Source of the DNA: Nonomuraea polychroma
GTDB lineage: Bacteria; Actinomycetota; Actinomycetes; Streptosporangiales; Streptosporangiaceae
NCBI RefSeq assembly: GCF_004011505.1
Contig: NZ_SAUN01000001.1
Location: 4,774,001 to 4,838,000, forward strand
Reading direction: 5' to 3'
Length of the DNA: 64,000 bases
The notes beneath the pieces were generated by a model that searched no databases, was not told the DNA's origin, and worked only from the letters and a program-made list of their open reading frames with translations. The position numbers and the translations under genes are program-made. Positions within the stretch are counted from its first letter, which is position 1. Each line of letters starts with the position of its first letter. This document shows positions 28,431 to 36,851 of this stretch, one piece after another.

Positions 28431-28757
28431 TCACATTGAAAGGTGGTCAGTATGTCTTGATGGTATAACTATGGCCCACTGCCTTGGGGTGCGTGTCCGG
28501 GCAGTGGGCGGATGACTGAACGCCGATTTCCTTCCACGGGCCCAGGGCAGTCTTCTTGGTGCTGCCGTTTGAGCATGAGCGACGGCTCGCACATAACCCG
28601 CACCTTTGTCGCAGCGAGCCCACGTGTAGTCATCCTGCCAACCGAAATTATGGTGGCAGTCAGTTGGCGGGGGATCCGCCTTCGCAACGCCGGCCGTCAG
28701 CGAGAGTACGGCGATAGCGGCAGCCGATACGAGCGCAGCAGAGACTTTTCTGTTCAC
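28431..28757 (-). CDS. small secreted protein, possibly frameshifted
   Basis: From GTG 28757 the frame gives NRKVSAALVSAAAIAVLSLT ending in AGVAKA, a good signal peptide, then DPPPTDCHHNFGWQDDYTWA and RCDKGAGYVRA. The rest (to 28431) is Arg/Pro-rich and looks out of frame, so only the first about 65 residues may be native. No family recognised. It lies in a cluster of small exported proteins with 29193-30699. The start lacks a clear ribosome binding site. Confidence 0.38.
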   Translation of the reverse strand: MNRKVSAALVSAAAIAVLSLTAGVAKADPPPTDCHHNFGWQDDYTWARCDKGAGYVRAVAHAQTAAPRRLPWARGRKSAFSHPPTARTRTPRQWAIVIPSRHTDHLSM

Positions 28758-29029
28758 GATCGTGATCGTACAGACACTGACCAGGAGAATCACTAGGATT
28801 CATCGACGTTTCGGGGCGTGCGGCCAATGTGTAGACCCGCGAGCAATAGAATGTGGTCTCTCTGGTATTGACACCGCGTACTGCTCTGCAGGCGGCCCGC
28901 CTCGACAGCGGATCGCGCGAGAACCGAGCCGGTGCGCACCGCAACCGCGTGGTTACCCTGTGCGTGGTGTTTGGTCACTCTGCACTGTCGATTTGTCAGA
29001 GCCGCCGCCAGTGCCCCGAGAAAGACGCA

Positions 29030-29057
29030 GCCCTCGAGGACCAGGATCCTCGAGGGC
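29030..29057. terminator. GC-rich hairpin, likely terminator
   Basis: GCCCTCGAGGA and TCCTCGAGGGC form an 11-bp perfect stem with loop CCAGGA, about 135 bp beyond the 3' end of the minus-strand secreted protein gene at 29193. The gap 28758-29192 holds no convincing gene. Confidence 0.6.
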
Positions 29058-29192
29058 TCTCTCCGTTTGACGCTCAGCAGCGCACCGTTCCAGTGCCAGA
29101 TCCAGCGGGTCAGTGCCGTACCCAAAACCACGAGACCTGGAACGCTCTCCGACATGTGCCAGTTGCTCCTGCCTCATCCGTACGACGGCTCA

Positions 29193-29654
29193 TCACCGTC
29201 TGGCCGCGCCCCAGGTGACCACGGCGGTGCTCACGTCCGATGAGCTGTAGGCACGCAACTTGGGCAGACGCTTCCGCGGGGGACAGTCCCCTGTCTTGCA
29301 GGTGTCGTGCTTGGGATGGTCCGTCCAGGAGACAGTGATCTCTCCTTTCCTGCCACACCCGGCGGAACGACGATATGGCTTGTCCTGCTTGTAGCCGCGG
29401 ACCTGCACGCAGACCCGGCTGGATGCCTCCCATCGATAGAGAAGCTTGGCGCCGAGTTTCAGCCGACAGGCGTGTCGCCACTGGCTCCACCGCATCGGCG
29501 CCGCGACCGCGTTGTCACCCAGGCACTTGCCCTGACCGGTGGCCGCGGCCACCGGGTGCAGAGCGGTCGACGCGGACGCGGTGGGCGCCGACACGATGGA
29601 CAGTGACGCCGCCAGGGCGACGGCGGCTCCCGCCCAGAGAACTCGATCCCACAT
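29193..29654 (-). CDS. small secreted Cys-containing protein
   Basis: 153 residues: signal peptide MWDRVLWAGAAVALAASLSI ending at about ASA, then a mature domain with six cysteines (GKCLGDN, RHACRLK, SRVCVQVRGYK, SAGCGRKGEITVSW, HDTCKTGDCPPRK). Shared features with the protein at 38649-39062 (a CR-LK-KL-YKW-AS core, a V-ARGY/VQVRGY turn and a final W-ARR/SARVN) mark both as one family of exported proteins of unknown role. A partial inverted duplicate of its 3' half and downstream DNA lies at 40915-41140. Confidence 0.75.
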   Translation of the reverse strand: MWDRVLWAGAAVALAASLSIVSAPTASASTALHPVAAATGQGKCLGDNAVAAPMRWSQWRHACRLKLGAKLLYRWEASSRVCVQVRGYKQDKPYRRSAGCGRKGEITVSWTDHPKHDTCKTGDCPPRKRLPKLRAYSSSDVSTAVVTWGAARR

Positions 29655-29833
29655 TTCGTGAACCTCCTCGCGTTGGATTTTTCGTTAGAGCGCAACCCAG
29701 GCGGCTAAGCTCGATCGGCCGGTCCGGTTCACCGAGTCCACAGAATCCGCGCGCTCACTCCACACGTTGACGGCGTGAGTACGCCGTGGGACGTGCGGTG
29801 CCACGCTGGCGGAACATGGAATGAAGATCGGCG

Positions 29834-30340
29834 TCAGGCGCCGCAGTGCCCGGGGTTCTTGGGCAGCCAGCGCTGGCCAAGCACGGGATGACCGGGACGG
29901 GGCTGAAGGGTGATCCGGCCACCCCATTTGATGCACTTCTTGGCCGCGTTGGCGATGACCGGTCCTGCGTACAGGTAGGGATGCCGGTCCCTAGCCGCGC
30001 GTGTGGGTGACCCCTCGACCTGCAGATAGGCCTCAACGCGCAGCCGGGTCGAGCCGGCGAACTCGCGGCTTTTCCATGTGACCACGCAATTCCTGCTGCC
30101 GTCGTACAGCAGGTAGATCGTGGCGTAGGTCTTCCCATGGCCGCCGAACTTAAGCCTGTGCTTGTCGATCACGTACATTTTGCCGCCGCCGCACACCCCG
30201 ATCGGAGTCGGATATGCCTGTGCTCCGGCGAGTGCCGATTGAATCCGCCAATCAATACTCAGCCACAGTGTTCCCACGAGCTGAACCACCAGAGCCGCTC
30301 TCCCCGCTTGGGATAGTAGCCTCCGCCCCATCGGATGCAT
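29834..30340 (-). CDS. SapA-like spore-associated protein, 5' end rearranged
   Basis: The mature part (YPTPIGVCGGGKMYVIDKHR, KTYATIYLLYDGSRNCVVTW, then YLYAGPVIANAAKKCIKWGG) matches spore-associated protein A-type secreted proteins and is a tandem paralogue of 30259-30699. Its upstream part overlaps the end of that gene by 82 bp in another frame. The residues there (RRLLSQAGRAALVVQLVGTL to AGAQA) read like a signal peptide by chance or reuse. The native 5' end was probably lost by recombination between the tandem copies, so expression is doubtful. Confidence 0.6.
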   Translation of the reverse strand: MHPMGRRLLSQAGRAALVVQLVGTLWLSIDWRIQSALAGAQAYPTPIGVCGGGKMYVIDKHRLKFGGHGKTYATIYLLYDGSRNCVVTWKSREFAGSTRLRVEAYLQVEGSPTRAARDRHPYLYAGPVIANAAKKCIKWGGRITLQPRPGHPVLGQRWLPKNPGHCGA

Positions 30341-30699
30341 TCGCCCGGAGCCTTCAGCTTTCGTGGCCCGGCATAGATGTCATATCTTCCAAGGTCTGAT
30401 TTCTGCTTCTTGTCGCTCTGCCTTGCAATGAAGCTGTAGAGCTTGGCGGAGTTGCCTATATGTGAACCGCTCTTCCATGTGATCACACAGTTAGTTGAGC
30501 CGTTGTAGAGGAGGTATATCGTCGCGTAGACGACTCTGTTCTTGGACAGTTTATGTGAGTCGATAACGTGATATCGGCCGCCGCCACAAACGGAAATCGG
30601 TGATGAATCAGCGACCGCGGGAGTGCTGGGAGTCAACAGTCCGGTCAGTGCCAGAACCGCAGCTCCGGTAAGCATGCTTACCCGCTTCAAGATATTCAT
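30259..30699 (-). CDS. SapA-like spore-associated secreted protein
   Basis: 146 residues from ATG 30699 (GAAGGGCAG upstream). A signal peptide (MNILKRVSMLTGAAVLALTG to about AVA) is followed by the SapA-type domain: ISVCGGGRYHVIDSHKL, VYATIYLLYNGSTNCVITWK, RYDIYAGPRKLKAPGECIRW. Streptomyces SapA associates with spores; here location in the envelope or medium is inferred. Four cysteines could form two disulfides. Confidence 0.78.
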   Translation of the reverse strand: MNILKRVSMLTGAAVLALTGLLTPSTPAVADSSPISVCGGGRYHVIDSHKLSKNRVVYATIYLLYNGSTNCVITWKSGSHIGNSAKLYSFIARQSDKKQKSDLGRYDIYAGPRKLKAPGECIRWGGGYYPKRGERLWWFSSWEHCG

Positions 30700-31136
30700 T
30701 GCACTCTGCCCTTCAACCGAGCGGAAGAGGTTCCGAAACGAGGTCAATGATCCCGTTGACAGTCTGGGAGCGTCGATACCCGAGAGTCCACTGATTCTTT
30801 GCACTCAGTGGCGCCCTGCAGATCCGGCGTCGACGGGCAACCACTGCAGCAGACGAGGGAGGAAAGGTGGTCGATCAGCAGTCCGGATAATCGGCATGCT
30901 GATGATGTCGTAGACGCCTACCCTGTCGGCGGATGTGCACAGCGCGGAGGTTGGGCTGGCGGGATTGACACTCCAGCCCAGGCCAGTTCGCGACGCTCCC
31001 GGATCGACATCCTCGTGAAGCACTGACCAAATACTGATTAAGACACGTCGCCCAGGACGCTGTCCTGCGAGGTCTACGCAGGTACCGAGTTCACAGTAGC
31101 TCCGTTCTGATCTCTTCACTGGAACGGATCGCGCAT
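30700..31136. other. intergenic stretch without a gene
   Basis: No family or convincing start was found on either strand. The part next to 30699 should hold the SapA-like gene promoter. The rest leads up to the IS3 left end. Confidence 0.4.
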
Positions 31137-31217
31137 CCCTCTCTGTCAGGGTTTGTTGAGACTGATGTGACTACAGTTCATCTGACTGATGAGGGTGAGT
31201 AAGGATCTCAACGAACC

Positions 31218-31673
31218 GTGAGCATGAGACTGGCCGAGCGTTCCCCGGCGTCGATCGCCGATGATGGAGCAATGAGCTCGGGTAAGGGCAAGCAGGGGCC
31301 ACGCGCGGACCGGCCGCGGCGGCGGACGTTCACGCCCGAGTACAAGCAGGCGATCTTGGCCGAATACGACGCGCTGACCGAACCGGGCGCGCGGGGCGCG
31401 CTGCTGCGGCGGGAAGGGCTGTACTCCTCGCATCTCGTGGAGTGGCGGCGGGCGGCCGAGGCGGGAGCGCTGGACGGCCTGGCCAAGGGCGGCAAACGCT
31501 CGGGCAAGAGCGGCGAGCAGGCCGAGCTGGAGCGGCTGCGGCGCAAGGTGGAAGCGCTCGAGGCCGAACTGGCCCGAAAAGACGCGGCGTTGGATCTGGT
31601 GGGAAAAGCACATGCGCTCTTGGAGACGCTCTCCGAGAGCGCGGCCTCAAAGCCGAGGTCGAACAGGCGATAG
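31218..31673 (+). CDS. IS3 OrfA (DNA-binding part of transposase)
   Basis: 151 residues from GTG 31218. An HTH of the IS3 OrfA type (RRRTFTPEYKQAILAEYDAL, LLRREGLYSSHLVEWRRAAE) is followed by a leucine-zipper-like coiled coil (QAELERLRRKVEALEAELAR). Near its 3' end, G-GGA-AAA at 31601-31607 is a canonical -1 slippery heptamer. A strong hairpin (GCGCTCT...AGAGCGC, 31614-31642) starts seven bases later, so an OrfAB fusion is expected by programmed frameshift. Confidence 0.9.
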   Translation: MSMRLAERSPASIADDGAMSSGKGKQGPRADRPRRRTFTPEYKQAILAEYDALTEPGARGALLRREGLYSSHLVEWRRAAEAGALDGLAKGGKRSGKSGEQAELERLRRKVEALEAELARKDAALDLVGKAHALLETLSESAASKPRSNRR

Positions 31674-32671
31674 GCGAGGTCTTCGCTGACCTGGAAGCCG
31701 TCACCTCGACCAGCGCGGCGTGCGCGCTGCTGGGCAAGTCGCGGGCCAGCCTGTATCGCCAACGCGCCCGGGCCAGTGGCCCGCCGCGTAAGCCCGGCCC
31801 CGTCGAGCCGCCGCCCAACGCGCTGACGCTCGACGAGCGTGAGCGCGTGCTGGCAGTGCTGACCGAGCCGCGCTTCGCCGACAAGGCAGTCGCGCAGATC
31901 TGGGCCGAATTGCTGGACGAAGGGGTCTACCTGGCCTCTCAATCGACCATGTACCGGCTGCTGCGCGAGCAGGGACTGGTGCGCGAGCGGCGTCGGCTGG
32001 CCGCGCATCCGGCCCATGTCAAACCCGAGTTGGTGGCCCATCAGCCGAACGACGTGTGGAGCTGGGATATCACCCGCCTGCCCGGCCCGACCCGCGGCAC
32101 CTTCTACCAGCTGTATGTGATGCTCGATATCTTCAGCCGTTACCCGGTGGGCTGGCGGCTGGAGGCGGCCGAGGACGCCGCCATCGCCGAGCGGTGGATG
32201 GCCGGACTGATCACGGCACACGGCCGGCCCAAGGCGATCCACGCCGACCGGGGCAGCGCGATGACGTCCAAGAACGTCGCTCAGTTACTGGTGGACCTGG
32301 GGGTGCAGCGCAGCCATTCCCGCCCGCGCGTGTCCAACGACAACCCCTATTCGGAAGCCCAGTTCAAGACGCTGAAGTACCGCTTCGACTTCCCCGAGCA
32401 GTTCTCCTCGATCGAGCACGCGCACGCCTGGTGCACCGATTTCTTCGACTACTACCGGCACGAGCACCGTCATGCGGCGCTGGGGCTGCACACCCCGGCC
32501 TCGGTCTACTTCGGCACCGCCGGGCAGATCCAGCTCCAGCGAGCTCAGGTTCTGGCCGCGGCCTATGCGGCCAATCCAACGCGGTTCGGCCGACCGCCGA
32601 CCCCGCCCCCTATGCCCACCGCGGCGTGGATCAATCCACCGACCCCACAAGCGCTCATAGCGTCCACATAG
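31605..32671 (+). CDS. IS3 OrfB (DDE integrase part, made by -1 frameshift)
   Basis: Read in the -1 frame after the slippery site, this part of OrfAB has the HTH_21 segment (ALLGKSRASLYRQRARASG) and an rve core: DVWSWDITRLPGPT with the first catalytic Asp, HADRGSAMTSKNVAQLLVDL with the second, and SNDNPYSEAQFKTLKYR with the Glu. No stop interrupts it. It has no good start of its own; the open frame back to 31442 overlaps OrfA, as is usual for IS3 elements. Confidence 0.9.
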
Positions 32672-32827
32672 CAAGAGACTGTCTCAAGATCCTTGACAGG
32701 TACCGCAGCGGCAAAGCGCGTCAACGCTGTTCCTTATGGATCGGCAGGGTGTCGATAAAGAGTTGCGTGCCGTCGGCCGGATTTGTTGGACTGCCCCCAA
32801 GAGCGCCGATCGATCGAGGAGGCCGGG

Positions 32828-32926
32828 ATGAACTTCGTCATGTCCACCAAGGAGAAACACACCACCTACCCGGAGGACATGACACTCGATGCCCACCTCG
32901 ACTCCGCATCTTTCCTCAGACAGTGA
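32828..32926 (+). CDS. 32-residue leader-type small ORF overlapping the MFS gene
   Basis: ATG 32828 with a strong AGGAGG site encodes MNFVMSTKEKHTTYPEDMTL and 12 more residues, ending at TGA 32926. It overlaps the start of the transporter gene (32889) by 38 bp in another frame, while the transporter ATG itself has only a weak site. Translational coupling is plausible. It could also be a gene remnant. Confidence 0.35.
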   Translation: MNFVMSTKEKHTTYPEDMTLDAHLDSASFLRQ

Positions 32927-34118
32927 CTGGCTGGGCTTTCGCCGCGCTCGTCGGGCGGCGGCCGCGCCGTTTTTCATCACGGGGTTGCTGTTCGCCAGCT
33001 ACTTCGTCCAGATACCCTCGCTGAAACTCGCTCTCGACCTGTCCGAGGGCCGTCTTGGCGTCTTCCTGGCGCTGCCCATCGTCTCGGGCCTGATCGCCAT
33101 GCAACTGACGGGACGGCTCGTCGGCCGGTTCGGCAGTGGGCCCCTCGTCCGTGTCACCACGCTCGCACTTTCTCTGGCCCTTCTGGCTTTCGCTCTCGTC
33201 CGTGATCAGGTGACCTTCGGGCTCGTCCTGCTGGTGTTCGGCGCGGTCGACGGGCTCATCGACATCGCGATGAATGCTCACGCCGTCGCCGTGGAGCGTG
33301 CCCGCCACAGGCCTGTCATGAACTCCTGCCACGCTGCATGGAGCATCGGCGCCGCTGTCGGCTCTCTGCTCGGCGGTGCCGCCATCAATGCCGGCTTGTC
33401 ACTCGCCCAGCATTTTGTGCTCGTCGCCGCCTTGGCCCTGCTCGTAGCGCTCATCACTGGACGGCATCTGCTGCCGGCCCACGCCGACCGCAATGCCCTG
33501 CGGCGCCGCTCCGTCGCCCGCGCTTCATCGTGGACCGGCTGGAACTCTCGTATCCTGCTGCTCGGTGCCGCCGGCGTTCTGGTCTTCGTCCTGTCCGGAG
33601 TCGTGGGCAGCTGGAGTGGGGTGTTCCTTCACGAAGACCTCGGTGCTTCCTTGTCCATCGCCGCGCTTGGTTACATCTGCTTCAGCCTCTGCGAGGCCGG
33701 CGCCCGCCTCTTGGGCGATCGCCTGCACGAACGCCTCGGTTCCTCAACTCTTGTCCGGATCAGCGGCCTGATCGCCGTCATCGGTCTCTCCATCGTCGTG
33801 TTCAGCCCCGTCCCTGGCTCGGCCATCGCCGGATTCGCCATCCTTGGCTTGGGACTGTCGGTCCTGATCCCCGTCATTCTCAGCGCGGCCGGCCACGACG
33901 GCGCCGGTGCCGAGGCTGCCAATGCCGCAGCCGCGCTGTCCAAGGTCGGGACACTTACCTACAGCGGGCAAATCCTCGGTCCCATGGCGGTCGGCTGGTT
34001 CGCCGAGGCGTTCGAGCTGAGACAGACCTTCGCTGGTCTTGCGCTCCTGTTTGCCGCAACCCTGATCATCACACTTAAGAGGTGCTTCCCTGACTCAATA
34101 CGGCATCAACGGAACTGA
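32889..34118 (+). CDS. MFS transporter
   Basis: 409 residues, with about twelve hydrophobic segments and major-facilitator landmarks, for example GRLVGRFGSGPLVRVTTLAL after helix two and GARLLGDRLHERLGSSTLVR in the second half. It resembles the small YbjJ/FucP-like sugar or drug MFS permeases common in actinomycetes; substrate unknown. A paralogue whose 5' part is lost is at 363-1169. The stop codon TGA ends exactly in the AACCAT target duplication of the IS21 at 34124, so the gene escaped disruption by a few bases. Confidence 0.9.
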   Translation: MPTSTPHLSSDSDWLGFRRARRAAAAPFFITGLLFASYFVQIPSLKLALDLSEGRLGVFLALPIVSGLIAMQLTGRLVGRFGSGPLVRVTTLALSLALLAFALVRDQVTFGLVLLVFGAVDGLIDIAMNAHAVAVERARHRPVMNSCHAAWSIGAAVGSLLGGAAINAGLSLAQHFVLVAALALLVALITGRHLLPAHADRNALRRRSVARASSWTGWNSRILLLGAAGVLVFVLSGVVGSWSGVFLHEDLGASLSIAALGYICFSLCEAGARLLGDRLHERLGSSTLVRISGLIAVIGLSIVVFSPVPGSAIAGFAILGLGLSVLIPVILSAAGHDGAGAEAANAAAALSKVGTLTYSGQILGPMAVGWFAEAFELRQTFAGLALLFAATLIITLKRCFPDSIRHQRN

Positions 34119-34238
34119 ACCATTGACAGCGGCCACGAGATACTCCCCATAGGCGGCCATTTACCGCCCCACTGACGGCCACGAGGTTCCCCGCGTACGG
34201 CCAGATATCTCCCCGGTTCGTCCCGTCCGACCTGGACG

Positions 34239-35783
34239 GTGATCATCGTCCGGGTGAAGAACAGCAGGGAGATCATGGAAATCCTGGAGGCGTACGACCT
34301 CACGGGCAGTTACCGCGCGGCGGCCGAGCTGGCCGGGTGTGACCACCACACGGTGGCCCGGTATGTGAAGATGCGGGCTGCTGGGCAGAACCCGGCCGAC
34401 AAGCGGCATCGTGAGCGGGCGATCGACGCGTTCCTGCCGAAGATCGAGGAACTGGTGGTCCGCTCGAACGGGAAGATCCGCGCCGATGTCGTGCACAAGC
34501 GGCTGGTCGCGATGGGGTTCACCGGCGGGGAACGCACCACCCGCCGCACGGTGGCCGAGGCGAAGGCGCAGCATCGCGCGGGGCAGCGGCGCATCTATCG
34601 GCCGTGGATCACTGAGCCGGGGCTGTGGCTGCAGTGGGACTGGGGATGGGGCCCGGTGATCAAGGGCCGGCAGACGATCCTGTGGTGCGCATGGCTGGCC
34701 TGGTCGCGGTTTCGCGTGGTCATCCCGGTCTGGGACAAGACCATGCCGACGATCGTCGCGTGCCTGGATGCGACGTTGCGGCGGATCGGCGGGGTGCCTG
34801 CCTATGCGTTGACCGACAACGAGAAGACGGTCACCACCGACCACATCGCGGGGATCGCGGTGCGCAACCCGGAGATCGTCGAGATTGCCCGGCACTACGG
34901 GATGACCATCCGCACGTGCGTGCCGGCCGACCCCGAGTCCAAGGGCGGCAGCGAGGCGACCGTGCGCATCGCCAAGGCCGACCTGGTGCCTACCGAGGTC
35001 AACCTGCTGGCCGAATACCGCACGTTCGGCGAGCTGGAAGCGGCCTGCCGCGCCTTCGGCGAAGAGGTCAACGGGCGGATCCACCGGGAGACCAAGCGCC
35101 GCCCGATCGAGTTGCTGGCCGAGGAACGCACGCGCCTGCACCCCCTGCCCAAGCAGCCCTTCACCGTCGCCTTCGGCACCACCCGCCGAGTCTGCTGGGA
35201 CTCCACCATCTCGGTGGAAGCGGTGCGCTATTCGGTGCCCCACCACCTGATCGACACCCGCGTCTGGGCCCGTTTCCACGGCGACGAGCTCGTCGTCACC
35301 GCGGTGGACGGCGACGGCACCGCCCGCGAGATCGCCCGGCACGCCCGCGGCCAGGCCGGCACCCCCGTTATCGACGCCGCGCACTACCCGCCCCGGGAGA
35401 ACAAGGAAGCCGACCGCACCCCGAAAGCCACCAGCGCCGAGGAGGCCGCGTTCTTGATGATCGGCCCCGGCGCGGCCACCTGGCTGGTCGAGGCCGCCGC
35501 CGCGGGCACCCGCCGCGTCAAGGCCAAGATGGCCGAGGCCGTCGCCCTGGCCAAGCTCTACTCCAGCGCCCAGGTCGACCGGGCGCTCGGCACTGCCGCG
35601 CTGACCGGCCGCTTCGCCGACGCCGACCTGCTGTCCATCCTGGACTACCAGGTCAAACACGACAGCGACCAGCCGACCCGCGCCAGCGAGACTCACAGCC
35701 TGCAGCCGGGCACCTCCGCCTGGGCCCGCTTCGGCACCACCCCCGCCCCTGCAAGCACCGACCTCGACGAGGACACCTTCTGA
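34239..35783 (+). CDS. istA: IS21 transposase IstA (copy 2)
   Basis: 514 residues from GTG 34239; GTG 34254 is an alternative and neither has a strong ribosome site. It has the HTH EAYDLTGSYRAAAELAGCDH, the core WLQWDWGWGP, YALTDNEKTVTTDHIAGIAV and ESKGGSEATVRIAKADL. It looks intact and is about 60 percent alike by eye with the IstA at 7430. Its TGA overlaps the istB ATG as TGATG. Confidence 0.93.
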   Translation: MIIVRVKNSREIMEILEAYDLTGSYRAAAELAGCDHHTVARYVKMRAAGQNPADKRHRERAIDAFLPKIEELVVRSNGKIRADVVHKRLVAMGFTGGERTTRRTVAEAKAQHRAGQRRIYRPWITEPGLWLQWDWGWGPVIKGRQTILWCAWLAWSRFRVVIPVWDKTMPTIVACLDATLRRIGGVPAYALTDNEKTVTTDHIAGIAVRNPEIVEIARHYGMTIRTCVPADPESKGGSEATVRIAKADLVPTEVNLLAEYRTFGELEAACRAFGEEVNGRIHRETKRRPIELLAEERTRLHPLPKQPFTVAFGTTRRVCWDSTISVEAVRYSVPHHLIDTRVWARFHGDELVVTAVDGDGTAREIARHARGQAGTPVIDAAHYPPRENKEADRTPKATSAEEAAFLMIGPGAATWLVEAAAAGTRRVKAKMAEAVALAKLYSSAQVDRALGTAALTGRFADADLLSILDYQVKHDSDQPTRASETHSLQPGTSAWARFGTTPAPASTDLDEDTF

Positions 35784-36574
35784 TGGCCACACCCTTGCGC
35801 TCCGTCCACGCCTCCACCGGAGACCCGCTCGCCGAGGCCGTCGAGCTCACCAAACGGTTGAAGCTGCCGCACATCCGCCGGGCGCTGGCTGATCTGATCC
35901 CCACCGCCAAAGCCCAACGCTGGGATCCTGCCGAGGTGGTGCGCGTCCTGCTCGCCGAAGAAGCCGCCGGCCGCGACCGGGCCAACCTGCACACCCGCCG
36001 CCGACGCGCGGGCTTTCCCGCAGGCAAGACCTTCGGCGACTGGGACGAGGGCGCCTCTTCCATCCCCCGCCCCACCCAAGATGCCCTCAAGAGCCTGGAA
36101 TGGGTGCGACGAAGGGAGAATCTATGCGTCTGCGGGCCGTCAGGCACCGGAAAATCGCACTTCAGCGAGGCACTCGGCCAAGCAGCAGTCGAGGCCGGGA
36201 TGACGGTGGCCTGGTTCACCATCGAAGACCTCGGCGCCCTGGTTCGCCGCCACCGCGCCGACGACTCCATCGCCCGCGCCTTGGCCCGCGTCATCCGCTC
36301 CGATTTGATCATCGTCGACGACATCGGCCTGCTCCCGGTCTCCCCGGACGCCGCCGAAGGCTTCTACCGGCTGGTCGATGCCGCCTACGAGCGCCGCTCG
36401 CTGGCCGTCAGCTCCAACCTCCACCCCTCCGGCTTCGACGAGATCATGCCCAAGACCCTGGCTACGGCCACCGTCGACCGGCTCATGCACCATGCTCACA
36501 TCGTGGTCACGCAGGGTGACAGCTTCCGGCTCACCCAGGCCACCTCGGGACAGGGCGTCAAGCCCTTCTCCTAA
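35783..36574 (+). CDS. istB: IS21 helper ATPase IstB (copy 2)
   Basis: 263 residues from ATG 35783, overlapping istA by one base. Walker A CGPSGTGKSHFSEALG, Walker B LIIVDDIGLLPVSPDA, and SSNLHPSGFDEIMPKTLATA near the C-terminus define an IstB AAA+ ATPase. Intact. The open frame extends upstream to 34625 but that part is shadow of istA. Confidence 0.95.
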   Translation: MATPLRSVHASTGDPLAEAVELTKRLKLPHIRRALADLIPTAKAQRWDPAEVVRVLLAEEAAGRDRANLHTRRRRAGFPAGKTFGDWDEGASSIPRPTQDALKSLEWVRRRENLCVCGPSGTGKSHFSEALGQAAVEAGMTVAWFTIEDLGALVRRHRADDSIARALARVIRSDLIIVDDIGLLPVSPDAAEGFYRLVDAAYERRSLAVSSNLHPSGFDEIMPKTLATATVDRLMHHAHIVVTQGDSFRLTQATSGQGVKPFS

Positions 36575-36851
36575 CCATCAGTCCAGCAACGGCGGGGAGA
36601 TATCTGGCCGCCGTTGGGGACCCCCTCATGGCCACCAGCGTGTGAACTATCTGGCCGCCAGCGGGGAGAGCTCAAAGGCCATTGACAAACCATTCCGCCA
36701 ACCTGGCTGCAGGGCACGTCGACAGGCCACCCATGGCAGTGAGGCGTGCTGGCAATGTCCTGAACCGCGCCAGGTTTCTTGGAGTGGTGTGCCCGGGTTA
36801 AGTGGAGGCGGATTTCTGGATTCTTGTGCCACTTGATGAGAGGAAAGTGGC

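Larger units (their letters stand above)
31137..32704 (+). mobile_element. IS3-family insertion sequence (copy 1, 1568 bp)
   Basis: Related inner ends TGTCAGGGTTTGTTGAGAC (31144) and the complement of the right end TGTCAAGGATCTTGAGAC (to 32698). Both copies in the window also share CCCTCTC outside the left end and GGTACC outside the right end, so the mobile unit is taken as 31137-32704. Flanks GCAT and GCAG are not a perfect target duplication. The copy at 54132-55699 has the same length in inverse orientation. Confidence 0.85.
34124..36687 (+). mobile_element. IS21-family insertion sequence (copy 2) with 6-bp target duplication
   Basis: 2564 bp. The left end starts TGACAGCGGCCACGAGA and the complement of the right end starts TGTCAATGGCCTTTGAG. 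Inner repeated blocks GGCGGCCA and GGCCAGATATCTCCCC occur at both ends. AACCAT is directly repeated at 34118-34123 and 36688-36693, a clean target site duplication. The element differs clearly from the IS21 at 7256, so these are separate arrivals. Confidence 0.94.

Noticed and set aside
30805..31119. Minus-strand ORF of 104 codons before the IS3
   Set aside because: No signal peptide, domain or ribosome binding site; treated as intergenic.
34625..36574. 649-residue IstB fusion protein
   Set aside because: The first 386 residues are a shadow of istA. The TGATG overlap and the normal IstB start at 35783 explain the gene.
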